The position numbers and the translations under genes were made by a program. Below the pieces are notes generated by a model. That model ran no database searches and was not told where the DNA came from. It saw only the letters and a list, made by a program, of their open reading frames with translations. Shown here one piece after another: positions 14,668 to 21,390 of a stretch of DNA of 23,161 nt. This stretch comes from JBDIBB01 sp039812685. Its GTDB lineage: Bacteria; Acidobacteriota; Vicinamibacteria; Vicinamibacterales; JAFNAJ01. Positions within the stretch are counted from its first letter, which is position 1. Each line of letters opens with the position of its first letter. The stretch covers positions 1 to 23,161 of the forward strand of contig JBDIBB010000066.1 in the NCBI GenBank assembly GCA_039812685.1, written 5' to 3'.

Positions 14668-15519
14668 CTACAGTTCCTCCCAGACGATGCGCGCGGCGTC
14701 GAAGACGGGACCGTCCGAGCACGAGCGCACGAAACGGGGTGTACCGCCTGGCGTCTCCCGCACGCGCACCACGCAGCTGTAGCAGCCGCCGAGGCCGCAG
14801 CCCATGACCTGCTCCAGCGACACGTCGCATCGACAGCCGTGGCGTCCGGCCAGCGCGGCCACCGCCCGCATCATGGGCGTCGGCCCGCAGGCGTAGAGGT
14901 GTACGGCGGTCCCGCCGCGCCGCTCCAGCGCGCGCGCGAGCGGCACGGTGACCAGCCCCCTGTCGCCGCGGCTGCCGTCCTCGGTGGAGCAGGCGATCCT
15001 CACGCCGCGCCGTTCGAACGCGCCGGCGCAGTGCAGGTCGGCGTCGCGCCGCGCGCCGTAGAAGAGCGTGACGGCCGTGCCGCGCGCGATCAGGGCGTCG
15101 GCCAGCGTGGCAAACGGCGCCAGCCCCACGCCGCCGGCGACCATCCACGCCTCGGTTGGCGGATCGACGACCTCGAACGGGCGGCCCAGCGGGCCGAGGC
15201 AGGCGACGCTCTCGCCGGGCGCGATGCCGGCCAGCAGCCCCGTCGTCCGGCCGGCGCGCTTGTTGAGGATCGTGAGGCCCGTGGGCAATCCCTGGGCGTC
15301 GCGGAGGATCTCGAAGATGGAGAAGGGGCGGCGCAGCAGCGGATCGTGGCCGGGCCGCGGCTTCAGCATGACGAACTGGCCCGGCCTCGCGCCCGCGGCG
15401 ATCTCCGGCGCGGCGAGCGCCAGCACGTTGTAGTCGTCCGACAGGTGCGTGTTGGCCAGCACGCGGGCCGTGACGTCGGCGATGGCGGGCCGGTCGCGCG
15501 TGGCGGCGGTGTGTGGCAT
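14668..15519 (-). CDS. pyrK: Dihydroorotate dehydrogenase electron-transfer subunit
   Basis: This 283-residue iron-sulfur flavoprotein passes electrons from PyrD to NAD. RRPFSI (FAD isoalloxazine loop) and MVAGGVGLAPFATLA (NAD-binding region) are present. The [2Fe-2S] cluster cysteines are C241, C246, C249 and C267 in MGCGLGGCYSC and RSCSDG. I chose the ATG at 15519 because the protein then begins just before the first beta-barrel strand. A longer frame to 15753 adds 78 low-complexity residues and runs through the divergent promoter region. It is the first gene of the pyrK-pyrD-pyrF cluster. A TATACT box (15593-15588) lies upstream. Confidence 0.93.
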   Translation of the reverse strand: MPHTAATRDRPAIADVTARVLANTHLSDDYNVLALAAPEIAAGARPGQFVMLKPRPGHDPLLRRPFSIFEILRDAQGLPTGLTILNKRAGRTTGLLAGIAPGESVACLGPLGRPFEVVDPPTEAWMVAGGVGLAPFATLADALIARGTAVTLFYGARRDADLHCAGAFERRGVRIACSTEDGSRGDRGLVTVPLARALERRGGTAVHLYACGPTPMMRAVAALAGRHGCRCDVSLEQVMGCGLGGCYSCVVRVRETPGGTPRFVRSCSDGPVFDAARIVWEEL

Positions 15520-15587
15520 GACGGCGTGGGTCCGGGACGGAATCGGCGTGTCCCGTGACGGGGATCCGCAGCCGCCGGCGCGGCTCA

Positions 15588-15593
15588 AGTATA
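15588..15593 (-). promoter_or_regulatory. Candidate -10 element of the pyrKDF operon
   Basis: TATACT on the minus strand (15593-15588) is a 5/6 match to the -10 consensus and lies 68 nt before the pyrK ATG. No good -35 lies at 16-18 nt, so the call rests on one hexamer and its position between divergent genes. Confidence 0.4.
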
Positions 15594-15736
15594 CGTGGCG
15601 TGCCGGGCTCCGCGAGGCCCCAGCGCACGTGAGGCCGGTGACGCCGATGGCCGTCGCCGGCCCGTCGCCGGCCGTCGATGTGCCGCGTTCCGGCCGCGGG
15701 TCCGCACCGCCCGCTGATCGAGCGCCGGATCGAGGG

Positions 15737-15742
15737 TAGTCT
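15737..15742 (+). promoter_or_regulatory. Candidate -10 of the phosphodiesterase-like gene, leaderless layout
   Basis: TAGTCT ends 9 nt before the ATG at 15752, and no Shine-Dalgarno lies between. CTGATC 17 nt upstream is a weak -35 (3/6). A transcript from this box would begin at or next to the start codon. Confidence 0.4.
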
Positions 15743-15751
15743 GTATGCGCC

Positions 15752-17506
15752 ATGCGTTACCTCCGCATGCTGAGCAACGCCGCGATTGCCGGGGCGCTCG
15801 GCGCGGCGTTCGTCGGCGTCGTCATCCTGCAGCTCAACCCGCAGTTGCCGCTGTCGTGGGCGGTCGTGGTGCCGCTCGGCGCGCCGCTGCTGCTGTTCTA
15901 CGGCGCCAACCTCGCCGTCGCGTTCTACCTGCTGATCGTCGTGCGGCAGCTCTTCGCCTCGCAGGTGCTCTCGCCGGGATGGCTGAGCATGCGGCTGCTG
16001 GCCTGGCTCGGCACGATCGTCTGCGTGACGGCCGCGGCGCTGATGTCCCGGAACCTGGAGCTGTTCGGGCCCGTGTTGCCGCCCGAGGTGGCGCGCCGGA
16101 TGGCGCTCGGCATGTGGGCGACATCGGCCTGCGCGGCGGCGCTGCTGGGCATCGCGGTGCTTCACTACTCGTCGCGGCGGCCGCGCGCGGGCGCCGTGGG
16201 CGCCACGCTGTTCGCGCTCACGCTCGGGGCCGCGCTGCTGCTGCCGCTCACCGCGCGCGGGTGGGGCGGCGGACCAGCCCGGCTGCCGCTCGAGCCGGCG
16301 GTGCCCCTGGCGGCGGGTGACGCGCAGCCGCCGGGGCACCTGCGCGTGCTGCTGCTCGACGGGGCGTCGCTCGACTTCATCGCGGTGGCGACGGCCGGCG
16401 GCCGCCTGCCGAACATCGGGCGCATCCTCGACGCCGGCGCGTCGATGCACCTCACCACCATCCGTCCCACGCAGCCGGCGCCCGTGTGGGTGGCGGCCCT
16501 CACCGGGAAGATGCCCGGCGGCAACGGCGTGCGATCGGCGGCCACCTACCACGCCGGGACGGGGCCGCACGCGATCGAACTGCTGCCCGATCTCTGCTAC
16601 GCGCACGCGATGGTGCGTCTCGGCCTGCTGCGGGAGCAGGCCCTCACCGCGGATGCGCTGCGCGCGCGGCCGCTCTGGGACATCCTGTCGATCTCGGGCA
16701 TCACGGTGGGCGTGATCGGTTTGCCGCTCACGCATCCGGCGCGGCCGGTCTCGGGTTACATCGTTTCGGATCGCGCCCACCTGGTGGCCAACACGTTGCT
16801 GCCGGTCGACGACCGGGGGCTCGTGTTCCCTGCCGACGCGTTCGCGGTGGGCGTGCCCGGCCCGGTGGACGTGCCGCCGATCGCCGCCGCCGACGGCCAG
16901 CCCGGGACGGTTGCCGAGTGGGCCGCCGTTGCCGGCGAGCTGCTGCCGCGCGACCGCTGGTATCGCCGCGTGGACGCGATGCTCGCGGCGCGTTACGCGC
17001 CACGCGTGTCGCTGATCCGCTTCACGGGGCTCGACATCGTCGGGCACGAGTTCCTGCGTTACGGCATGCCGCAGGCCTTCGGCGACGTCTCCGATGCGGA
17101 GCGCGAACGGTACGGCGAGGTGCTGGAGCGCCACTACGCGGCGGTGGATGCGGAGGCGGGCCGTCTGCTGTCGGCGTTGGGCCCCGATGATGTGCTGCTG
17201 GTGGTGTCGGGCTTCGGCATGTCGCCCGTCAGCCCTGGCAAGCGCGTGCTGGGGCGGTTGATGCGTGACCCCGAGCAGAGCGGTTCGCACGAGGGCGCTC
17301 CGGACGGCTTCCTGCTGGCCTACGGCGCGGGCGTGGCGCGCGGACGGCTGCCGGTGGGATCGGTGGTGGACCTGACGCCCACCGTCCTCTACGCGCTTGG
17401 CCTGCCGGTGGGGCGCGACATGGACGGCGTGGTGCGCACCGACCTGTTCGCGGCGCCGGTGCGTTCGCGCCGGCCGGTGGTCTACATCCCGACCTACGAT
17501 CGGTGA
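15752..17506 (+). CDS. Membrane-anchored alkaline-phosphatase-superfamily (phosphodiesterase-like) protein
   Basis: This 584-residue protein has five or so membrane helices in residues 1-170, then a soluble domain of the type I phosphodiesterase/nucleotide pyrophosphatase fold. Visible landmarks are D203 (VLLLDGASLD), RPTQPAPVWVAALTGKMPGGNG (238-259), D428-x2-G-H432 and H513 (GSHEG). Two canonical features look altered. The usual nucleophile Thr position appears to be Pro242, with Thr240 nearby. The S-D-H-G metal motif reads S486-G-F-G-M. So metal binding or catalysis may differ from classic phosphodiesterases. The start has no Shine-Dalgarno; a TAGTCT box 9 nt upstream suggests a leaderless message. 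Its last 123 nt plus 20 nt of downstream sequence recur at 21151-21293. The substrate is unknown. Confidence 0.78.
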   Translation: MRYLRMLSNAAIAGALGAAFVGVVILQLNPQLPLSWAVVVPLGAPLLLFYGANLAVAFYLLIVVRQLFASQVLSPGWLSMRLLAWLGTIVCVTAAALMSRNLELFGPVLPPEVARRMALGMWATSACAAALLGIAVLHYSSRRPRAGAVGATLFALTLGAALLLPLTARGWGGGPARLPLEPAVPLAAGDAQPPGHLRVLLLDGASLDFIAVATAGGRLPNIGRILDAGASMHLTTIRPTQPAPVWVAALTGKMPGGNGVRSAATYHAGTGPHAIELLPDLCYAHAMVRLGLLREQALTADALRARPLWDILSISGITVGVIGLPLTHPARPVSGYIVSDRAHLVANTLLPVDDRGLVFPADAFAVGVPGPVDVPPIAAADGQPGTVAEWAAVAGELLPRDRWYRRVDAMLAARYAPRVSLIRFTGLDIVGHEFLRYGMPQAFGDVSDAERERYGEVLERHYAAVDAEAGRLLSALGPDDVLLVVSGFGMSPVSPGKRVLGRLMRDPEQSGSHEGAPDGFLLAYGAGVARGRLPVGSVVDLTPTVLYALGLPVGRDMDGVVRTDLFAAPVRSRRPVVYIPTYDR

Positions 17507-17526
17507 GCCAAACTGGTCGCGCGGGG
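17384..17526 (+). repeat. 143-bp direct repeat, copy within phosphodiesterase gene
   Basis: This covers the last 41 codons of the phosphodiesterase-like gene and 20 nt past its stop. It matches 21151-21293 without gaps at 138 of 143 positions. The two copies are 3,767 nt apart in the same orientation and bracket the accessory module. Confidence 0.9.
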
Positions 17527-17547
17527 CGGATCCCACCGCCACCCGCG
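17520..17547. terminator. Hairpin between convergent genes
   Basis: CGCGGG (17520-17525) pairs with CCCGCG (17542-17547), and inner GCGG pairs with CCGC (17526-17529 / 17536-17539) around a six-base loop. It sits in the 48-nt gap between two convergent stops. There is no U-tract. Confidence 0.4.
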
Positions 17548-17554
17548 GGCCCGA

Positions 17555-19060
17555 TCAGGGGGCGATCGTGAAGACGGCCCGTGTGGTGTCCCAGGCGAAC
17601 GTGCACGAGGGTGGCGCTCGGTCGATCAACGTCAGCCCGGCGTCAGCGAAGGCCTCGCGGGCGCCGTTTCGAAACACGTAGGCGCCTCGAACCGAGTCCG
17701 GAAGTCCCGACAGGCTGATCGCAGGGCAACTCCGCATGCGGACATCGGTTGCAGCGGCCGAGATCACGGCGTCCCGGGCCAGCGCCGCCTCCTGCCAGCA
17801 GCGCTGGTGACTCGACACGCCTGCTGCGCCGAGGGCAGCCAATCCGGCGATGAGCCACGCGCCGACCCAGCTTCGCCTGAAGGCCGACTCGGCAACGATA
17901 CCGATGAGAAGGGCGTATCCAGTAACCGGAAGGTAGAGGTAACGCGATCCCTGCAGGTCCCCCGCGACGAAGAAGAACGTCAACGTGGGCGCCGCTCCAA
18001 GCAGCAGCCAGCCGGACGTGGCGACGGCGAGCCGCTTCGTGCGGGCATCGGATCTCGTGACGAAGAACGTGGTGAACAGGACGATCGTTGTCGCAACTCC
18101 AGCCAGGGGCAACCATGGCGATGAGGCCACGACCTGCTCGTGCCACGGTGTGGTCAACCCGCCGATGGTCCCGAACAGCCAGCGCTGAATGGTGTACTTC
18201 ACGATCGGCTGGTGCACGATGTCAGAGGCCAGGACGACGCGGACCACGCCCACCGCAATGAACGCAGCCGTCAGAACCGCCATGTCGATCCGCAACCGGC
18301 GTGTCCAATGCCGGAGCGCCCACGCGTCCAAGGCGATCAGTGCAGGCACCACGATGCCGGTCTCCTTGCACAGCAGCGATGAGACGGCGGCGAGCATCAT
18401 GGCCGCGCGTGTCGACGGCCCCGGTGCGCCGACGTACCGCCGGCCGGATTCGACGGCCAGCAGCGCCAGTAATGTCGCGGAGACGTCGAACACTCCGGAG
18501 ATCCAGGCCACCGCCTCGACGCTGGCTGGAAACGTCAGAACGATCATACCCGCCGCCACCGCCAGGAGGCGTGACGACAGCATGGGGACAGCCAGCCTGG
18601 TCACGAGGAACGCCACGAGGCCATGAGCGGTCACACTCACAACGTGCAACGCGATCGGGGTGGGCACCACGTGCCAAATCCCGGCCCAGGCGCCGAGGGG
18701 GATGGGGCGGAAGAACTCGGCGTGCACGGAGCCGAACTCACCCCGTCGCGCGAGTTCGACCAGGACGAAATCGTCCGAGAGCAGACCGATTCCCAGGATG
18801 GGAGAGTAGAGCAGCAGCGAGCCAGCACACCATGGGAGCCAGCCCCAGCGCGACCTGCGGCGCAGCACGGTCTGCAGGCCCGTGGCCGGGCCGATCAGGA
18901 CATGAGTCGCCACGCCGACCACGACGAAGGCCAACGCGATGCTCTCGACCTGATGTCTCGCGATCGGCGCCCTGGCGGTCGCATACGCGGCGTAAAGTGC
19001 CATCACCAGCGCACCCAGGCAGACGGTGACCGCGCGAGCGGCGCGTGCGACGGCGTTCAC
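17555..19060 (-). CDS. Multispanning GT-C-like membrane protein
   Basis: Starting at GTG 19060 this is a 501-residue protein with about eleven hydrophobic helices. After the third helix it has GLLSDDFVLVELARRGEFGS (the acidic pair at 96-97) followed by FFRPIPLGAWAGIWHVV. This S-D-D-F...F-F-R-P layout is typical of GT-C mannosyltransferase-like proteins with a catalytic acidic pair in the first external loop. A short C-terminal tail (about 430-501) with three cysteines is probably extracytoplasmic. The GTG was chosen because TACACT ends 9 nt before it and TCGACT lies 18 nt further up; the frame remains open to 19297, but that would run into the IS. Codon use looks less GC-biased than in neighbours, which hints at acquisition. 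Acceptor and function are unknown. Confidence 0.7.
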   Translation of the reverse strand: MNAVARAARAVTVCLGALVMALYAAYATARAPIARHQVESIALAFVVVGVATHVLIGPATGLQTVLRRRSRWGWLPWCAGSLLLYSPILGIGLLSDDFVLVELARRGEFGSVHAEFFRPIPLGAWAGIWHVVPTPIALHVVSVTAHGLVAFLVTRLAVPMLSSRLLAVAAGMIVLTFPASVEAVAWISGVFDVSATLLALLAVESGRRYVGAPGPSTRAAMMLAAVSSLLCKETGIVVPALIALDAWALRHWTRRLRIDMAVLTAAFIAVGVVRVVLASDIVHQPIVKYTIQRWLFGTIGGLTTPWHEQVVASSPWLPLAGVATTIVLFTTFFVTRSDARTKRLAVATSGWLLLGAAPTLTFFFVAGDLQGSRYLYLPVTGYALLIGIVAESAFRRSWVGAWLIAGLAALGAAGVSSHQRCWQEAALARDAVISAAATDVRMRSCPAISLSGLPDSVRGAYVFRNGAREAFADAGLTLIDRAPPSCTFAWDTTRAVFTIAP

Positions 19061-19069
19061 AGCCGTCAC

Positions 19070-19099
19070 AGTGTAGCGCTGGCGCCCGCCGAGAGTCGA
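19070..19099 (-). promoter_or_regulatory. Promoter of the GT-C-like membrane gene
   Basis: On the minus strand TCGACT (19099-19094, 4/6) is 18 nt from TACACT (19075-19070, 4/6). Transcription would start at about 19063-19060, that is at the GTG start, giving a leaderless mRNA. Confidence 0.45.
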
Positions 19100-19201
19100 T
19101 GACCTCCGTCGCGCCCGCGAGGTAGTGCGGGCTTGGCTGGAGCGCGCAAGATTTATTTGATCCCTCAGAGAAATAAGGGGTTGCGCGGAGGCGCGAGATG
19201 A

Positions 19202-19260
19202 GGTGTCCTCTCTGGTGATGAGACCCAAACCGACCGCTGGCGGCGGCCGCGGAGGACACC
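19202..19260 (+). promoter_or_regulatory. Inverted repeat sequestering the transposase ribosome-binding site (first IS)
   Basis: GGTGTCCTC (19202-19210) is the exact reverse complement of GAGGACACC (19252-19260). The second arm contains most of the Shine-Dalgarno GGAGG (19251-19255), which lies 6 nt before the ATG at 19262. In a transcript entering from outside, this pairing would hide the ribosome-binding site. Confidence 0.55.
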
Positions 19261-19261
19261 C

Positions 19262-20457
19262 ATGGAGAGAAGTATCACGCGCGCGGAGTTTTCCCAAGTG
19301 GTGACGGCGGCCGCGGCAGTGCTGGCGAGCGCCGTGTGGGAGACGGTGGTGGAGGGCGAGGGCGCTGTGGGTGTGGCGGCACGTACCAGTTTCGGCAGCG
19401 GCGCCCGATGCAGCTGCACACCGTGCTGCCGGGACGCGATGTCGCGGTCCGCGTGGTGTATGAGCAATGCGATCGGTGCCAGGCCGGCGTGCGGCCGTTG
19501 CTGGCGGACGTGGGGGCCGACCCCGAGGGCTTCACGCCGGGGCTGCGGGAATTGGCGGTCTTGGCGAGTGTCGTGGAGCCGTATGAGGCGGCCAGCGCGG
19601 AGGTGCTGGGCCGCTTCGCCGGAGTGCACGTCAGTACCGAGAAGCTGCAGGCGCTCGTGCAGGCCGTCGCGCCAGTGGCCGAGACGGTGCCCGGCCCGGC
19701 GCCGGTGGCGCCGGCCGAGGGGAGTGTGCCCCGCTGTGTGGCCGTCGACGGCGGGCTGAGCTTCGTGGATGGCCGCTGGCAGGAAGTCAAACTTGCGTGT
19801 GTGTTCGCGCCCGAGGCGTGCGCGACGCCGGAGACGCGCCCCACGTTGACGGCCCGGCAGGTCGTGGCGGTCCGAGGCACGCCGGAGGCGCTGGCGCAGC
19901 GGTTATGGCCGCACGTGGCCCCACTGACCGCGCGGAGCGAGCGGATCGTGGTCCTCGGGGATGGCGCACCGTGGATCTGGAACCTGGCGGCGACGCTGTT
20001 TCCGCACCGGGTGGAGGTGTTCGACTGGTACCACGCCGACGAGCACGTCAGTGCGGTGGCGCGCGTGCTCTACGGCGAGGGCACGCCGAAGGCGGCGGTG
20101 TGGCGCCAGGCCCAACTCGATCGGCTCTGGCACGACGACGTGGACCAGGTCATCGAGGGGCTCCGCTTCCTGGCCGCGCATCAACGCCGGCCGGCCAAAC
20201 GTCTCGCGGTGGACGGCCTGCACCGCTACCTCACCACCCATCGAGACCGCATGCGCTACGCGACCTTCCGCGCGGCCGGCTATCGCATCGGGAGCGGCGC
20301 GGTGGAGAGCGCGGTGAGCCATGTCATCCACCAGCGGATGAAGCGCGTGGGGATGCGCTGGCGCGCGGCCGGCGCCGATGCCATGCTCACACTCCGCGCC
20401 GTCTATCGCTCGACGGGGGCTTGGGATCAGCTCTGGGGTCGGACCCGCGCCGCATGA
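19262..20457 (+). CDS. ISKra4-family DDE transposase, needs a -1 frameshift
   Basis: The ATG at 19262 has GGAGG 6 nt upstream and begins MERSITRAEFSQVV, a normal N-terminal helix for this family. After about 34 residues (near EGEG, about 19360) the coding frame moves by -1, continuing RCGCGGTYQFRQRRPMQLHTVL with a zinc-finger pair CGCGG and CDRCQ. The DDE-type core follows: VAVDGGLSF (first Asp), VVLGDGAPWIWNL (second Asp), FDWYHADEHV, and GSGAVESAVSH (Glu). The corrected length is about 398 residues. I see no classic A-AAA-AAG slip site, so either a weak programmed shift or an inactivating indel is possible. A GTG at 19336 would give 373 residues in the second frame alone, but it lacks a good Shine-Dalgarno. 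Confidence 0.8.
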
Positions 20458-20570
20458 ACGTATGTCGGCTGCACCCTTGGCTGGAATCACACTTGACTGC
20501 CAGGGGGGGGGGAGGCGTATCGTTCAGGCTGAGACGGACTGGGGACGTGCACCTGCCGGTCGGAGGGTGT

Positions 20571-20954
20571 ATGAAGAAACGCCTCGTCACGGGATCCTGC
20601 CTCTCCCTGTGCATCGCTCTCGGACTGCTGCTGCTTCCACCTGCAAGGGGAAGCCTCGCCGCCTTCAACGAGCAGTGCCTCGTGTGGAGCACCACGTACG
20701 CCTATCTCTACGGACCGCCCGAGTACTTGCGGGGGACCAGGGACGACTACGACTACTGGGCCGGCAACTACAGCCTCGTCGATTGCGTAGCTGGTCTCGC
20801 CCAGGTGCGCGTCAAGCAGTGGGGCAACGAGATGTGCAACCTGTACGACGCGGAGTTCGCCCGGCTGGACTGGAGTTGGGAGTACATCGAATCCTCTGGG
20901 AAGCGACAGTGGGGTAGTCTCCAACAGCAGTACGACTGCAACGACCTGCCATGA
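20571..20954 (+). CDS. Small secreted four-cysteine protein, no known family
   Basis: This 127-residue protein begins MKKRLVTGSCLSLC followed by IALGLLLLPPARGSLA, a good Sec signal peptide with cleavage near residues 28-33. The mature part of about 95 residues is rich in Tyr, Trp, Asp and Gln. It has four cysteines (NEQCLVW, LVDCVAG, NEMCNLY, QYDCNDLP), which could form two disulfides. GGAGG lies just before the ATG, so translation is plausible. I do not recognise the fold. It lies alone between the first IS and the duplicated phosphodiesterase tail, with no co-directional partner. A purine-rich G run lies about 60 nt upstream. Function unknown. Confidence 0.65.
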   Translation: MKKRLVTGSCLSLCIALGLLLLPPARGSLAAFNEQCLVWSTTYAYLYGPPEYLRGTRDDYDYWAGNYSLVDCVAGLAQVRVKQWGNEMCNLYDAEFARLDWSWEYIESSGKRQWGSLQQQYDCNDLP

Positions 20955-21390
20955 CCGCCGATTCTCGAGGGGACAGACGCTCGGAGTGACCGTCGCGATT
21001 TCGCTCGAGCCGTGAGCACGTGGGCGGCAGGCGGTTCCCCAGTCCGACCTCCACGTGATCGAGACGCAGCGCGAGTAGGTGTCTATCGCACACCCCCGTT
21101 GCTGAATCACGTGGGCGAGACGACGCAGAGCCCACGTCACGTCCACCTTCGTCCTCTACGCGCTCGGCCTGCCCGTGGCGCGCGACATGGACGGCGTGGT
21201 GCGCACCGACCTGTTCGCGGCGCCGGTCCGTTCGCGCCGGCCGGTGGTCTACATCCCGACCTACGATCGGTGAGCCGAACTGGTCGCGCGGGGGGCGGGC
21301 GCGGCGTCGCCGGAACGATCTCTGCGTCCAGCGCTCCCGTCCTGTTCCCCTTGTCCCGGGTGCACGTCAGATTTGTGAGATGAGGGAAGG
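20955..21390. other. Non-coding stretch with duplicated gene fragment
   Basis: This 436-nt gap lies between the small secreted protein and the second transposase. It holds the duplicated phosphodiesterase tail (21151-21293) and the presumed left end of the second IS. In 20955-21150 I see only weak similarity continuing the fragment's frame upstream (T-S-T-F before VLYALG) and nothing else recognisable. Confidence 0.6.
21151..21293 (+). pseudogene. Truncated second copy of the phosphodiesterase gene 3' end
   Basis: This matches 17384-17526 at 138 of 143 positions without gaps. It encodes VLYALGLPVARDMDGV and continues to ...YIPTYDR with the stop at 21271-21273, then 20 nt of the same downstream flank. 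The five differences include two amino-acid-neutral changes and one Gly to Ala. There is no start or N-terminal domain, so it is a remnant. It lies about 65 nt from the presumed left end of the second IS. Confidence 0.85.

Larger units (their letters stand above)
19142..20475 (+). mobile_element. ISKra4-family insertion sequence, possibly ISMich2-like
   Basis: The element is bounded by a 10-bp direct repeat CTTGGCTGGA (19132-19141 and 20476-20485), taken as a candidate target-site duplication. This gives a length of 1,334 bp. It carries one transposase in two frames (19262-20457). Size and two-frame organisation resemble the ISMich2 group of the ISKra4 family as I recall it. I could not find convincing terminal inverted repeats at these boundaries, so the exact ends remain open. 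Confidence 0.65.

Noticed and set aside
14327..17542. A 1071-codon open frame on the minus strand spanning pyrK, pyrD and the phosphodiesterase-like gene
   Set aside because: It runs through genes in other frames and through a divergent promoter region. It is Arg/His-rich with no recognisable domain.
20487..21146. 219-codon minus-strand open frame opposite the small secreted protein
   Set aside because: It has no signal peptide, domain or ribosome-binding site. The plus-strand gene has all the marks of translation.
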